A DNA stretch of 64,000 bases from Frigidibacter sp. ROC022 (GTDB taxonomy: Bacteria > Pseudomonadota > Alphaproteobacteria > Rhodobacterales > Rhodobacteraceae), in the NCBI RefSeq assembly GCF_024723735.1, contig NZ_JANQDU010000001.1:1116001-1180000 (forward strand), written 5' to 3'. The notes beneath the pieces are model-generated. The model saw only the letters and a list, made by a program, of their open reading frames with translations, was not told where the DNA came from and did no database searches. Made by a program: the position numbers and the translations under genes. Shown piece by piece: positions 9,614 through 19,027 of this stretch; within the stretch, counting starts at the first letter, position 1, and each line of letters opens with the position of its first letter.

Positions 9614-10663
9614 ATGGCGCATGTAACGGTTCGCGGCCTGCGCAAGGCCTTCGGTGCGGTGGAAGTCCTGCATGGTCTCGACATCGCCATTGCCGACGGC
9701 GAATTCATTGCCGTTCTGGGCGAAAGCGGCTGCGGCAAGTCCACCTTCCTGCGCATCGTCGCCGGGCTGGAAGACGCCAGCTCGGGCGAGATCGAGATCG
9801 ACGGGCGCGAGGTGACGCATCTGACACCGAAGGAACGGGACATCGCCATGGTGTTCCAGACCTATGCCCTCTACCCGCACATGACGGTTCGCGAGAACAT
9901 CGAGTTTCCGCTGGAGGTGCTCGACCTCGGCAAGGTCGAGCGGAGCCGCCGCTCGAACGAGGCTGCCGCCCTGCTGAATCTGGAGCCCTATCTCGACCGC
10001 AAGCCGCGCGATCTTTCCGGCGGGCAGCGCCAGAGGGTCGCCATGGCGCGGGCCATCGTCCGCGAACCCAAGGTGTTCCTGTTCGACGAACCGCTCAGCA
10101 ACCTGGACGCCAAGCTCCGCGTGCAGATGCGCGGCGAGATCCGGCGCCTGCAGCAACGCCTCGGCGTGACCGCGATCTACGTCACCCATGACCAGGTCGA
10201 GGCGCTGACCATGGCCGATCGGGTCATGCTGCTGAACGCGGGGCGGATCGAACAGTTCGCGCCGCCGCTCGAACTCTATGACCGTCCCGCCAGCGTCTTC
10301 GCCGCCGCCTTCATCGGAAGCCCGCCGATGAATCTGGTGGACAGCGAACCGGTGGCGGCGGGAACCGTCAAGGCCCTGGGCACCAGCATCGCCATCCCCG
10401 ACAACATCACCCGCCCGGTGACGCTGGGCTTCCGGCCCGAACATGTCGAGGTTCTGACCGAGGGGCCGGGTCAGTTCTCCGGCCGGGTGGACAGCGCCGA
10501 GAATACCGGCGACCGGCTGAACATCTCGGTCGAGGTCGGCCAGGACCTGATCAACGTCAGCATCTCGGACCGCCGCGACATCGCGCCGGGCGACACCGTG
10601 GCCTTGTCGGTCGCACCGGAGAGACTGCACATCTTCGACCGCGAGACCGGCCGGCGGGTCTGA
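9614..10663 (+). CDS. ABC transporter ATP-binding protein, MalK/UgpC type
   Basis: A 349-residue ATPase energising the importer. Walker A GESGCGKST spans 36-44 (Glu in the second place, where Pro or Ser is commoner). The signature LSGGQ is at 134-138, Walker B ends in DE at 158-159, and the switch His is H192. A C-terminal TOBE-type regulatory domain begins near 240. It starts one base after the sulfatase stop, with an AGGAGA site inside the sulfatase end. It is the last gene of the operon; a strong hairpin follows. Confidence 0.94.
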   Translation: MAHVTVRGLRKAFGAVEVLHGLDIAIADGEFIAVLGESGCGKSTFLRIVAGLEDASSGEIEIDGREVTHLTPKERDIAMVFQTYALYPHMTVRENIEFPLEVLDLGKVERSRRSNEAAALLNLEPYLDRKPRDLSGGQRQRVAMARAIVREPKVFLFDEPLSNLDAKLRVQMRGEIRRLQQRLGVTAIYVTHDQVEALTMADRVMLLNAGRIEQFAPPLELYDRPASVFAAAFIGSPPMNLVDSEPVAAGTVKALGTSIAIPDNITRPVTLGFRPEHVEVLTEGPGQFSGRVDSAENTGDRLNISVEVGQDLINVSISDRRDIAPGDTVALSVAPERLHIFDRETGRRV

Positions 10664-10667
10664 CGCC

Positions 10668-10687
10668 GGGCCGGGTTCTGCCGGCCC
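10668..10687 (+). terminator. Terminator-like hairpin after the transporter operon
   Basis: GGGCCGG and CCGGCCC form a perfect 7-bp stem around a 6-base loop, five bases past the ATPase stop and in front of the convergent CDF gene. Only two T residues follow, so it may act in both directions or with Rho. Confidence 0.6.
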
Positions 10688-10708
10688 TTGGCGGCGGTTG
10701 CGCCCGGA

Positions 10709-11662
10709 TCAGGACCCGGCCGCCTGCGCTGCGGCCCTCTGGGATCGCCGGTGGCCACTGACGCTCTGCGCCTCGATGAACACGCGCTTGATTGCCGGAA
10801 AGGCGTCCTTGATCGTTGCTTCCAGGTCCGAGATCGAGGCCTCGACGTCGATCGACGATTCCCCGTCCTTGAAGTCCACCGAGAGGGCGCAGAAAATGTC
10901 CTCGGGGCCCATGTGCATGGTGAGGATCTCGTTGATCGCGAGAATCCGGGCATCGCTCTTCAGGATCGCTTCGATCCCGGCCTGCACATGCGGTTCGGCC
11001 GCTTCACCGATCAGCAGCCCCTTGGTCTCCACCGCCAGGATGATCGCCGCGGCGGCCAGCAGGATGCCGATCAGCACCGAGGCGAGACCGTCGAGTTCGG
11101 GTATCCCGAAGATCTGCGCGCCCAGTAGTGCCAGCGCCGCGGTGGCCAGGCCGATCAGCGCCCCGGTGTCCTCGAGAAGCACCACGACCAGCGGTGCATC
11201 CTTGGAACGCCGGACATAGTGCAGGACCGACTCGTCTTGCCGCCGCCGGTTCATCTCGACGACGGCGGCCCGCAGCGCATAGCCCTCGAAGATCACCGCA
11301 AGGCCGATGACGACGAAATTGACATAGGGATTCTCGACCGGGTGCGGATGCAGGATCTTCTCGACCCCGTGATAGAGCGAGACCCCCGATCCGATCGAGA
11401 ACAGCAGGATCGCGACGACGAAGCTCCAGAAATAGACCTCCTTGCCGTAACCGAAGGGATGCTTGCGGTCGGCCGGGCGTTTGGACTGCTTCATGCCGTG
11501 CAGCAGCAGCAGCTGGTTGCCGGAGTCGACGATGGAGTGAACCCCTTCGGCGAACATCGCGGAAGAGCCGGTGAAGGCCGCGGCGCCAAGTTTGGAGGCC
11601 GCGATCAGGGCATTGCCGAGGAAGGCAACGATGACGACGCGGGTGGATTCGCCGGCAGCCAT
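10709..11662 (-). CDS. Cation diffusion facilitator family transporter
   Basis: A 317-residue CDF metal/proton antiporter of the inner membrane. It has about six hydrophobic segments, a transport-site H42-x3-D46 motif in the second helix (AEGVHSIVD) and an E164-D165 pair in the fifth. Instead of the usual HxxxD there, this resembles the SLC30A9-like CDF branch. Two cytoplasmic stretches, KRPADRKHPFGYGKEVYFWS and a C-terminal ferredoxin-like domain from about 220, match the family. Zinc, manganese or iron cannot be chosen from sequence. It is monocistronic and convergent with the fucose operon. Confidence 0.88.
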   Translation of the reverse strand: MAAGESTRVVIVAFLGNALIAASKLGAAAFTGSSAMFAEGVHSIVDSGNQLLLLHGMKQSKRPADRKHPFGYGKEVYFWSFVVAILLFSIGSGVSLYHGVEKILHPHPVENPYVNFVVIGLAVIFEGYALRAAVVEMNRRRQDESVLHYVRRSKDAPLVVVLLEDTGALIGLATAALALLGAQIFGIPELDGLASVLIGILLAAAAIILAVETKGLLIGEAAEPHVQAGIEAILKSDARILAINEILTMHMGPEDIFCALSVDFKDGESSIDVEASISDLEATIKDAFPAIKRVFIEAQSVSGHRRSQRAAAQAAGS

Positions 11663-11763
11663 GGCAAGCTCGCTTTCGTTCCTGGGCCCTGCCGCGCCGG
11701 AAGCCCCTGCGTGGCGGGAGGTTGTTGTTTGCCGGCCCGGTCCGGCCGGCCATCGGTGGCGAT

Positions 11764-11818
11764 GCGTCAGGGCACCGGGGCGCCTGACGCGTGGCCCCGA
11801 TCCCGCATCTTATCGGGG
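11764..11818. terminator. Two adjacent hairpins between the CDF and esterase genes
   Basis: GCGTCAGG (11764-11771) pairs with CCTGACGC (11783-11790), and CCCCGAT (11795-11801) pairs with ATCGGGG (11812-11818). Both stems are perfect. They sit between the start of the CDF gene and the end of the leftward esterase gene, so they may end the esterase transcript. No T-run is evident. Confidence 0.45.
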
Positions 11819-11877
11819 ATGGGCCGGGCGCCCAACCGCAAAGAACGGATCAGTTGGCTACCGGCGCGGGATGACCT

Positions 11878-12825
11878 TCAGGGGCTGGAGGGCGGCAGCG
11901 GTTGCACCTCGATCGGTTCCGGGACCGGGGCGCCCGGCTCTGGCAGCAGCGGCAGGACCTCGACCGGCGGGGTCTCGACCTTGGGCACCTCTGCCGGTGT
12001 GGGCAGGACCGGGGCATCCTCGTGACCACCGGTCACGACGAATCGCGCGACGGTGGCGTTCAGCCCGAGCCCGGTGTGGCGGGCGACCTTCAGCTCGATG
12101 TCCTCCAGCGGATGCGCGGCGTCAGGCAGCAGGATCACCTGCATCTCGGCGCCTTCCTCGCGCATGAACCGGGCAAAGCCGTCGAGGCTGGTATGCACCG
12201 CGCCCAGAACCTGGCTGAGCCCGTAGTCGATCGAGATCACTTCGTCCTTGGCGCCGTGAATCTCCAGCACCTGCAATCCCCTGGCGCCGGGGCAGGACTG
12301 GGCGACATAGTTGCCGGCCAGCCCGACCACGCCGGCAATCACCCCCGGGCGGTTGCAGGCATAGTGATAGGACATCATCGCACCGTTGGAATGCCCGACC
12401 AGATAGACCCGTCCCGGCTGCAGCAGGCCGGCGGCCTCGAACCTGGCGATGATCCGGTCGAGCGTGCCGAGATCGTCAACGTTGTCGGCAAAGGCGCGGC
12501 CGCAGCAATAGCCGGCGTTCCAGGCCTTCCAGTTGCCGCCCTTCAGCCGCATCAGGCGGCTGCCGTCGATATAGACGGCGCGAAAGCCGCCCTCATCCGC
12601 CAGCCGTGCCAGCGGTATCCGGTCGGCCATCTCCTTGGCGGTGCCGAATGCGCCATGCAGCAGGAAAACGATCGGCGCCGGTGACGTGCCGAGCCAGTCC
12701 GGGCTCTCGATGATGATTTCGCGGCCCTCGATCTCGATGGTTTCGGTTCCGGCGACCGCGGGCGCAGGCAGGGCGGCCAGGCTGGCCAGCAGGGCGAGGG
12801 CAGACAGGAGGACGCGGGGTTTCAT
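11878..12825 (-). CDS. Secreted alpha/beta hydrolase, PHB-depolymerase/LpqC-like esterase
   Basis: A 315-residue exported esterase. The start at 12825 opens a signal peptide (MKPRVLLSALALLASLAALPAPAVAG) cut near residue 26; longer open frame upstream is not family-like. The oxyanion LHGAF is at 56-60 and the nucleophile is S146 in GHSNG. The acid probably lies in IHGAKDEV and the His in DAAHPLED. The paired cysteines in NAGYCCG fit the CE1/PHB depolymerase family. The last 50 residues are a Pro/Glu/Val-rich tail, unusual for the family and perhaps a flexible surface segment. The substrate is unknown; a short-chain polyester or feruloyl ester is possible. Confidence 0.85.
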   Translation of the reverse strand: MKPRVLLSALALLASLAALPAPAVAGTETIEIEGREIIIESPDWLGTSPAPIVFLLHGAFGTAKEMADRIPLARLADEGGFRAVYIDGSRLMRLKGGNWKAWNAGYCCGRAFADNVDDLGTLDRIIARFEAAGLLQPGRVYLVGHSNGAMMSYHYACNRPGVIAGVVGLAGNYVAQSCPGARGLQVLEIHGAKDEVISIDYGLSQVLGAVHTSLDGFARFMREEGAEMQVILLPDAAHPLEDIELKVARHTGLGLNATVARFVVTGGHEDAPVLPTPAEVPKVETPPVEVLPLLPEPGAPVPEPIEVQPLPPSSP

Positions 12826-12976
12826 CTGGACGCTCCGGGTGATCGCTTGCTGGATACACCGCCCGTAGCGAGAACGCCAAAGACTCCGTGGCCACTGGTA
12901 GGGTATTCCCGCCTGTGCGCGACTTCGGCGCGGAATTAGTCTAGAATGATACATCTCCGGCCAGCATGGGGGCGTC

Positions 12977-14083
12977 ATGTCATTCACTCTGAAAATCAAT
13001 GGCGCCAAGGCGACGGTCAGCCGAAGCCTGACCCTGCCGAAGGTCGGCAATGTCGATGCGGTGACACTGGCCAACAGCTTCGATGTCACCCTCGACCTTG
13101 GCGGGATCAAGCCCAACACCCCGATATTCAAGGAAATTCTCAAGAAATTCGAAGGGGTTTACAAGGCAAACCTCAAGCAGCCGGTATTGAAGCTGGAGAA
13201 TGAGGCGCTGAAGGACTGGACCGCGGTCGCCAAGGCGGTGGCCGGGGCCAAGGACCAGGCGGTGGCCGAAAAGCTGGCGGCGGCGGTGCAAAAGAAGATC
13301 CTTTCGGCCTGGAATGCCTTCCCGGCCAAGGTCGGCATTCCCTTCGCCGACGCCTCGATCGCCTATGTGCTGAAGGAAATGAAATCCGATGCCGCGGCCA
13401 GGGGCGCCAAGCCGAAGTTGAAGCTGGGCGATGCGGCGCTGAAGGACGACCGGGTAGGGATACTCAAGGCCATCCTCGGCGGGGTGGTGATCGTTGCGGC
13501 AGGCGTTCCGACCGGCGGGCTGGGCTGGCTGGCGGCCGGGCTCGGCGGGCTGGCGTCGCTGATGAAGGGCGCCGAAAGCAGCATGTCGTTGTCGGCCAAG
13601 CGTTCGGGCGAGGTCGAGAAGAACGGCGACCAGATTCGCGACGGTCTGAAGAAGGCCGGCGAGGCGCTGGCCGGGCTGGCGCCCTCGATCGAGCGGATGG
13701 TGAAGAGCCGCGAGGAATTCACCCTGGAGATGGCCGGCGCCGCGCGCGAGCTGGCCAAGGCGCAGAAGGCGCTGGCCGAGCTCGAAAAACGTGCGGGCAA
13801 GGATGCCGGACCGGCCCAGAAGAAAAAGCTCGAAGGGTTGCGAAACGAGGTCAACCTGCTGTTCTTCAAGGCCAATGCCTTCGAGAAAGCGACCGGCGAG
13901 ATCGACAAGCTTGCCACGGCGGTCGATAGCGCGACCAAGGCGGTGGCCGCGGCCAATTCGCTGATCGCCAAGGATGCCGTGGCCTGGAAGGATCAGAAGG
14001 GGGCGCTGCAAAGCCTCTGGAAGGACAAGGACACGGTCCTGTCCTCGCTGAAATCGGTGGTGTCCGAGGTCAGCAAGCTCTGA
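12977..14083 (+). CDS. Orphan lysine-rich protein with one hydrophobic segment and C-terminal coiled coil
   Basis: A 368-residue protein that I do not recognise. Residues 1-60 look like a beta-rich domain. An Ala/Lys-rich helical stretch follows to about 160. A 30-residue hydrophobic, Gly-rich segment (ILGGVVIVAAGVPTGGLGWLAAGLGGLA) lies near 175-205. The rest is strongly predicted helical coiled coil with many Lys, Glu and Ala. There is no signal peptide. A central hydrophobic hairpin between long helices resembles pore-forming or membrane-inserting proteins in general layout only. It is divergent from the secreted esterase and has no obvious partner or immunity gene. GGGGGC lies before the ATG. 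Confidence 0.8.
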   Translation: MSFTLKINGAKATVSRSLTLPKVGNVDAVTLANSFDVTLDLGGIKPNTPIFKEILKKFEGVYKANLKQPVLKLENEALKDWTAVAKAVAGAKDQAVAEKLAAAVQKKILSAWNAFPAKVGIPFADASIAYVLKEMKSDAAARGAKPKLKLGDAALKDDRVGILKAILGGVVIVAAGVPTGGLGWLAAGLGGLASLMKGAESSMSLSAKRSGEVEKNGDQIRDGLKKAGEALAGLAPSIERMVKSREEFTLEMAGAARELAKAQKALAELEKRAGKDAGPAQKKKLEGLRNEVNLLFFKANAFEKATGEIDKLATAVDSATKAVAAANSLIAKDAVAWKDQKGALQSLWKDKDTVLSSLKSVVSEVSKL

Positions 14084-14122
14084 GCCGCTCCGCGCCCGGG
14101 GCCGACCGGGGCAGGGCGGTGG

Positions 14123-14180
14123 TGCGTGAAATCACGCAGCCTACTCGAATGCGGTTGCCGGGTGCGTGCCGTCACGCACC
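14123..14180. repeat. Two related hairpins between the orphan gene and grxD
   Basis: TGCGTGA (14123-14129) pairs with TCACGCA (14132-14138), and GGTGCGTG (14161-14168) pairs with CACGCACC (14173-14180). Both are perfect and share the GTGCGTG/CACGCAC core. They lie in a convergent intergenic gap of 118 bases and could serve as a bidirectional terminator or be a duplicated repeat unit. Confidence 0.55.
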
Positions 14181-14201
14181 ATCCCGCGACCGATCCGGTC
14201 G

Positions 14202-14561
14202 TCAGGCGTTGGCTTCGCGGATCTTGTCGGCGGCGTCCTTGTCGAAGGCGATGCCCTTGGTCAGGAACAGCTGGTCCAGTTCGCCCGACAGGGTCATCTC
14301 GGTGATGATGTCGCAACCGCCAACGAACTCGCCCTTGACGTAGAGCTGCGGAATCGTCGGCCAGTCCGAGTAATCCTTGATGCCCTGGCGGATATCCGGA
14401 TCGGCCAGCACGTTCACATCGGCGAAATCGACGCCCATGAAGTTCAGCACCCCGGCGACGCGGCTCGAAAAACCGCATTGCGGCATCGACTTGGTGCCCT
14501 TCATGAACAGCACCACGTCGTTCGAGGTAACGGTCTGCCGGATCGTGTCTTCGGCGCTCAT
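14202..14561 (-). CDS. grxD: Monothiol glutaredoxin, Grx4 family
   Basis: A 119-residue CGFS glutaredoxin with the active-site C29-G-F-S32 and the glutathione-binding K21 and [19 protein letters not shown] stretch. These proteins carry [2Fe-2S] clusters and deliver them to targets together with BolA proteins. The bolA-like gene lies immediately upstream on the same strand, which fits this partnership. Confidence 0.95.
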   Translation of the reverse strand: MSAEDTIRQTVTSNDVVLFMKGTKSMPQCGFSSRVAGVLNFMGVDFADVNVLADPDIRQGIKDYSDWPTIPQLYVKGEFVGGCDIITEMTLSGELDQLFLTKGIAFDKDAADKIREANA

Positions 14562-14588
14562 TTCAGTTTCCTCTTCATCTGGCCGGGA

Positions 14589-14831
14589 TCAGTCCGGCGC
14601 CTTTGTGGTCAGTGCCAGCGCATGCAGTTCGCCTGCCGGACCGTCCATCTTGCCCTTCAGCGCCGCATAGACGGCGCGCTGTTGCTCGACGCGGTTCTTG
14701 CCGCGGAAGCTCTCATCAATGACTTCGGCGGAATAGTGATTGCCGTCGCCGGCCAGATCGGTGATCGTGATCTTCGCCTCGGGAAAGGACGCGCGGATCA
14801 GCTCCTCGATGTCCTGCGGTTCCATCGCCAT
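14589..14831 (-). CDS. BolA/IbaG-family protein
   Basis: An 80-residue BolA-fold protein: EELIRASFPEAKITITDLAGDGNHYSAEVIDESFRGKNRVEQQRAVYAAL has the conserved loop, Gly-Asp-x-x-His ligand region and the FRGKNRVEQQR helix of the family. It is expected to form an iron-sulfur heterodimer with the neighbouring CGFS glutaredoxin. An AAGGAG site lies six bases before the ATG at 14831. A second ATG two codons in is less well placed. Confidence 0.93.
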   Translation of the reverse strand: MAMEPQDIEELIRASFPEAKITITDLAGDGNHYSAEVIDESFRGKNRVEQQRAVYAALKGKMDGPAGELHALALTTKAPD

Positions 14832-14893
14832 CGTACGCTCCTTCGCTTCGTCTCAGATGTAGCCCCGGCAGGGGGGCGTCGCAAGAGGCGGGA

Positions 14894-17059
14894 CTATTGC
14901 AGGTCGAGCGCGGCCGCGAAACCCGAGTGATAGAGCGCCGCCAGTTCTTCCAGAGGTGCCGAAGTGCCGCCCAGCGTCAGCGCGGTGCCCCCGAAACGGC
15001 CGACCTCGGCCATCGGCACCCCGGCGGATTTGGCCGCGGCCATGAGCAAGCGCGCCTGTTTCGGTGCGGCGGCCAGCAGATAGCGGCCCTGATCCTCTCC
15101 GAACAGTTGCGCCGTGCCGGTAGGCGTCACCTCCAGCCCGCAGCCGGCCCGTTCGGCCAGTTCGAAGGCCGCGAGCGCCAGCCCGCCATCCGACAGGTCG
15201 GTGGCGGCGCGGATATGGGTCCGGTTGGCCAGGACGAAATCGCCATGGCGCCGCTCGGCCGCCAGGTCCACCGCCGGGGCATCGCCGTCTTCGCGTCCGA
15301 ACATCTCTGCCAGCAGCGCCGACTGGCCAAGATGGCCCTGCGTCTCGCCGATCAGCAGCAGCAGGTCGCCGGTCTGGGCCCGGCCCGCGATCAACCCTTC
15401 GGCGGATTCGATCAACCCGACCGCGCCGATGGTCGGGGTCGGCAGGATGCCGGTGCCGTCGGTCTCGTTGTAGAGCGAGACATTGCCGGACACGATCGGC
15501 ATGTCCAGCGCCAGGCAGGCGGCGCCGATGCCTTCGATCGCGCCGACCAGCTGGCCCATGATCTCGGGCTTTTCCGGGTTGCCGAAATTCAGGTTGTCGG
15601 TCGAGGCCAGCGGTTTCGCGCCGACCGCGACCAGATTGCGGAAGGCCTCCGCCACCGCCTGCTTCCCGCCTTCGGTCGGGTTCGCCTTCACGTAGCGCGG
15701 TGTCACGTCCGAGGTGAAGGCCAGCAGCTTCCCGGTGCCATGCACCCGCACCACCCCGGCGCCAAGGCCCGGAGTCACCACGGTATCGGCGCCGACCTGG
15801 CTGTCGTATTGCTCCCAGACCCAGGTCTTCGCGGCGTAGTTCGGCGAGGCCAGCAGGGCCTTCAGCCCTTCGACGGGATCGACTTCGGGCACCGGCGCCA
15901 GTGCGGCCGGGGCCGGGGTCGGCACCCAGGGGCGGTCATATTCCGGCGCGGTCGAAGACAGCTGCGACAGCGTCAGATCGGCCTTCACCTCGTTGCCATG
16001 CACCACCAGAAAGCGGTCTTCGGCCAGGGTCTCGCCGACGATGGCGAAATCCAGATCCCATTTCTCGAAGATGGCCTTGGCCTCGGCCTCGCGCTCGGGC
16101 TTCAGGACCATCAGCATCCTTTCCTGCGATTCCGACAGCATCATCTCGTAGGCGGTCATCGCCTCTTCGCGCACCGGAACCCGGTCGAGGTCGAGCCGGA
16201 TGCCCAGCCCGCCCTTGTCGCCCATCTCGACGGCGGAACAGGTCAGCCCCGCCGCGCCCATGTCCTGGATCGAGATCACCGCGCCCGAGGCCATCAGTTC
16301 GAGGCAGGCTTCCAGCAGGCATTTCTCGGTGAAGGGGTCGCCGACCTGCACGGTGGGGCGCTTGTCCTCGATCGTGTCGTCGAACTCGGCGCTGGCCATG
16401 GTGGCGCCGCCGACGCCGTCGCGCCCGGTCTTGGCGCCCAGATAGACCACCGGCATCCCGACGCCCGAGGCCGCCGAGTAGAAGATGGAATCGGCCTTCG
16501 CCAGGCCCGCCGCGAAGGCATTGACCAGGCAATTGCCGTCATAGGAGCGGTGAAACCGCACCTCGCCGCCCACGGTCGGCACCCCGAAAGCGTTGCCATA
16601 GGCGCCGACCCCTTCGACGACGCCCTGCACCAGATGCCGGGTCTTGGGATGATCGGGGCGGCCGAAGGACAGCGCGTTCATCGCGGCGATCGGCCGGGCG
16701 CCCATGGTGAAGACATCGCGCAGGATGCCGCCGACGCCGGTCGCGGCGCCCTGATGCGGCTCGATATAGCTGGGGTGGTTGTGGCTCTCCATCTTGAAGA
16801 TCACCGCGTCGCCGTCGCCGATATCGACCACGCCGGCATTCTCGCCCGGCCCGCAGATCACCTGCGGCCCCTTGGTCGGCAGGGTGCGGAGCCATTTCTT
16901 GGAACTCTTGTAGGAACAATGCTCGTTCCACATCGCCGAGAAGATGCCCAGTTCGGTGAAGCTGGGCTCGCGTCCGACGATCTGGAGGATGCGGGCGTAT
17001 TCGTCCGGCTTCAGGCCATGCGCCGCGACCAAGCCTTCGGTGATTTCCGGTTCCTGCAT
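14894..17059 (-). CDS. purL: Phosphoribosylformylglycinamidine synthase subunit PurL
   Basis: A 721-residue small-type PurL, the FGAR amidotransferase synthetase subunit of purine synthesis. It works with PurS and PurQ, which are not in the window. Visible signatures are [15 protein letters not shown] near the N-terminus, the ATP-binding MESHNHPS and [14 protein letters not shown] segments, [10 protein letters not shown], and the second-repeat TDLSDGGLA. The start at 17059 is chosen because earlier ATG codons extend it with a non-family sequence and a GAGGAC site precedes it. Downstream on the same strand are bolA and grxD. Confidence 0.96.
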   Translation of the reverse strand: MQEPEITEGLVAAHGLKPDEYARILQIVGREPSFTELGIFSAMWNEHCSYKSSKKWLRTLPTKGPQVICGPGENAGVVDIGDGDAVIFKMESHNHPSYIEPHQGAATGVGGILRDVFTMGARPIAAMNALSFGRPDHPKTRHLVQGVVEGVGAYGNAFGVPTVGGEVRFHRSYDGNCLVNAFAAGLAKADSIFYSAASGVGMPVVYLGAKTGRDGVGGATMASAEFDDTIEDKRPTVQVGDPFTEKCLLEACLELMASGAVISIQDMGAAGLTCSAVEMGDKGGLGIRLDLDRVPVREEAMTAYEMMLSESQERMLMVLKPEREAEAKAIFEKWDLDFAIVGETLAEDRFLVVHGNEVKADLTLSQLSSTAPEYDRPWVPTPAPAALAPVPEVDPVEGLKALLASPNYAAKTWVWEQYDSQVGADTVVTPGLGAGVVRVHGTGKLLAFTSDVTPRYVKANPTEGGKQAVAEAFRNLVAVGAKPLASTDNLNFGNPEKPEIMGQLVGAIEGIGAACLALDMPIVSGNVSLYNETDGTGILPTPTIGAVGLIESAEGLIAGRAQTGDLLLLIGETQGHLGQSALLAEMFGREDGDAPAVDLAAERRHGDFVLANRTHIRAATDLSDGGLALAAFELAERAGCGLEVTPTGTAQLFGEDQGRYLLAAAPKQARLLMAAAKSAGVPMAEVGRFGGTALTLGGTSAPLEELAALYHSGFAAALDLQ

Positions 17060-17167
17060 TGCCGTCCTCATGCGCCAGTCTTCAGGGCCCGGTCTTATGC
17101 GGGGAAGGCTGGGGTGAAAAGGGGCGGCGCCGAGATTCACGCGGCCAGGCGGGCCGGGCGCGGGCGT

Positions 17168-17746
17168 TCAGCCGATCTCGCGGGCCAGGGCCTGCCAGGG
17201 CGCGGCATCCCAATAGCGGCTGGCGCTGCCCGAGGGCGAGGGCAGGACCCAGATCGCGGTGGGCCCGATCCGCTCGACCTGCGGGCCATAGGCGATGCGG
17301 CCGGTCGGGCGGCCCAGCCAGGCGCTGGCGGCGGTTTTCGAGGTGAAGGCCAGCATTCGCGGCGCCACCTGCGCGATCCTCTGTGTCAGCGCCGCGGCGT
17401 CCAGCGCCCCCTCGGGAAGCTCGGCGTCGTTGCCGTAATGGGCCTTGGCCAGATCGGTCAGGCCGATGCCCAGCGGCAGCAGCTTGGGGTAGTCCTGGGG
17501 CGCGAAACGGGTCGGGGTCAGGCCGACCGCATGAAGTGTGCGCCAGAACTTGTTGGTCGGATTGGCATAATAGGCCCGGCGCAGGGCCGAGACCCGGCCC
17601 AGGGCGGTGCCGCAGAACACCAGCCGAAGGCCCGGGGTCAGCAGGTCGGGGACCGCGTGGCTGGCGGGCAGCGCGCCGTGACGGTCGAGAGCGGGGGCAT
17701 TCGCGGTGGCGGGTCTGTCGGCGCGGGCATGGGAAGGGTCGGCCAT
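17168..17746 (-). CDS. mug: Mug-type mismatch-specific uracil/thymine DNA glycosylase
   Basis: A 192-residue member of the uracil-DNA glycosylase superfamily, Mug/TDG branch, that removes U or T opposite G. The LVFCGTALGR segment takes the place of the first active-site motif. ANPTNKFWRTLH follows, and LPSPSGSA near the C-terminus is the DNA-intercalation motif. The ATG at 17746 was chosen; an alternative in-frame ATG at 17767 adds seven residues. Neither has a good ribosome site. The first 35 residues look disordered. It precedes a Hint-domain gene's end by only a few bases. Confidence 0.85.
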   Translation of the reverse strand: MADPSHARADRPATANAPALDRHGALPASHAVPDLLTPGLRLVFCGTALGRVSALRRAYYANPTNKFWRTLHAVGLTPTRFAPQDYPKLLPLGIGLTDLAKAHYGNDAELPEGALDAAALTQRIAQVAPRMLAFTSKTAASAWLGRPTGRIAYGPQVERIGPTAIWVLPSPSGSASRYWDAAPWQALAREIG

Positions 17747-17770
17747 GCCGGCCAGTCTAGGCCGCATCCG

Positions 17771-18829
17771 CTACAGGGCCAAGCGGCCTTCCCAGGCTTT
17801 CAGCAACGGCCGCGAGACCGTTCCGACCCGCCGCCCGCCCAGGGCGCGTTCCAGCGAGGCCAGCGCCTCGGGTGACAATGCCGCGCAGGCTTCGGGGCCG
17901 GGCAGAAAGCTCTCGGCGGGAGCGCCTTCGGCAAGGAGAATCTCGTGAGCCGGGCAGAGCAGGTGGTGATAGGCCCAGCCCCCGCTCGGCCGCCCCCGGC
18001 TGAACCCGGGCTGGCCCAGCAGCGCCCCGGCGGGCACCAGCACTTCATGGAGGCCGAACATCAGATCGACCTGCCAGCCGCTCAGCAGCAGCCGGTGCTG
18101 GCGCGACACGACAAGCCGCTGGTGCGGCTGGCCCGGACCCAATGCGCCGGGGGAAATCTCGACCGGCGCATAGCGCGGGTCTTCGGCGCGGGCGGTGCCG
18201 CCGACCGCCGTCCGCCCGACCCAGAGCAGGGGCTGTGCGCCGTTGTCCCGGGTCTCGACCATGTCGCCGGGGCGCAGGCTCTCGACCGGGCGCTCTCCCT
18301 CGGGCGTGGCGATCCGCGTGCCGGTGACAAAGCAGATCGGCGCGACATGGTCTTCATAGGCAACCGCCGCGGGTCCGGCCGCATTCGGGGGGCCTTCCGA
18401 GACATTCACCACGGTCAGCGGCGTGCCGACCGGCGGCCAGCCGCCGGGCGGTCCGACGAAGGCCAGCCCCTCGATCGTGCCATAAGAGGGATGGGACGAG
18501 CCGGGTTCGTTTATGTTGAAGCCGATGATCTGGTAGCTGTTGCCGCCGCCATCGGTGACGGTGAAGGTGTATTCGGCCTCGACGATCCGTCCCGCCGAAT
18601 AGCTGGTGCCGTCGATCGAACTGGACTGGGACAGGGTCTGGCCGCTGTCGTTGTCGGCGAAGAATCCGTCATTGTCCGATATCTCGACCGGCTGCCAGGC
18701 CGGGGCATCCAGGGTGATGCTGCGGCCGACCAGATGCGAGCCATCGCCCTGGGTAAATCCCGAAAGCTGACTTCCACCCGAGACGCTGACATTCGCCGCG
18801 CCGAGAACATAAACCGTGAACAAGGACAA
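17771..18829 (-). CDS. Hint-domain-containing protein
   Basis: A 352-residue protein with a C-terminal Hint (Hedgehog/intein) domain of the type common in Rhodobacterales. It begins at CFVTGTRIATPEGERPVESLRPGDMVETRDNG and includes the LVVSRQHRLLLSG block. The N-terminal 160 residues are a beta-rich region (VYVLGAANVSVSGGSQLSGFTQGDG), often found on secreted RTX-like proteins. The start is uncertain: only TTG codons (18829 or 18823) are available and no ribosome site is visible. The self-cleavage Cys at the domain start is present. Its biological role is unknown. Confidence 0.82.
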   Translation of the reverse strand: MSLFTVYVLGAANVSVSGGSQLSGFTQGDGSHLVGRSITLDAPAWQPVEISDNDGFFADNDSGQTLSQSSSIDGTSYSAGRIVEAEYTFTVTDGGGNSYQIIGFNINEPGSSHPSYGTIEGLAFVGPPGGWPPVGTPLTVVNVSEGPPNAAGPAAVAYEDHVAPICFVTGTRIATPEGERPVESLRPGDMVETRDNGAQPLLWVGRTAVGGTARAEDPRYAPVEISPGALGPGQPHQRLVVSRQHRLLLSGWQVDLMFGLHEVLVPAGALLGQPGFSRGRPSGGWAYHHLLCPAHEILLAEGAPAESFLPGPEACAALSPEALASLERALGGRRVGTVSRPLLKAWEGRLAL

Positions 18830-19027
18830 CCGACCCGACCCGTCTTTCCGCCGGTCCCGCCCGGCGTGGCCTCCGGTATCGCAGACCGGTATGGCGGTTC
18901 TGCGGCCTGCCCGGGGCGTATGGGCGCGGAATCGGGCAAGAGCCGGGCCATTGCGGGTCGGCCGGGCCGGAGCGGCAACAATCCGGCGCGGTCAGGGGAA
19001 ATGTCGTCGTCAGGGAAACGCCGGGTC

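Noticed and set aside
14897-17875. A 992-codon plus-strand frame opposite purL
   Set aside because: It is the antisense shadow of purL; its composition is Gln/Arg/His-rich and it has no recognisable domain.
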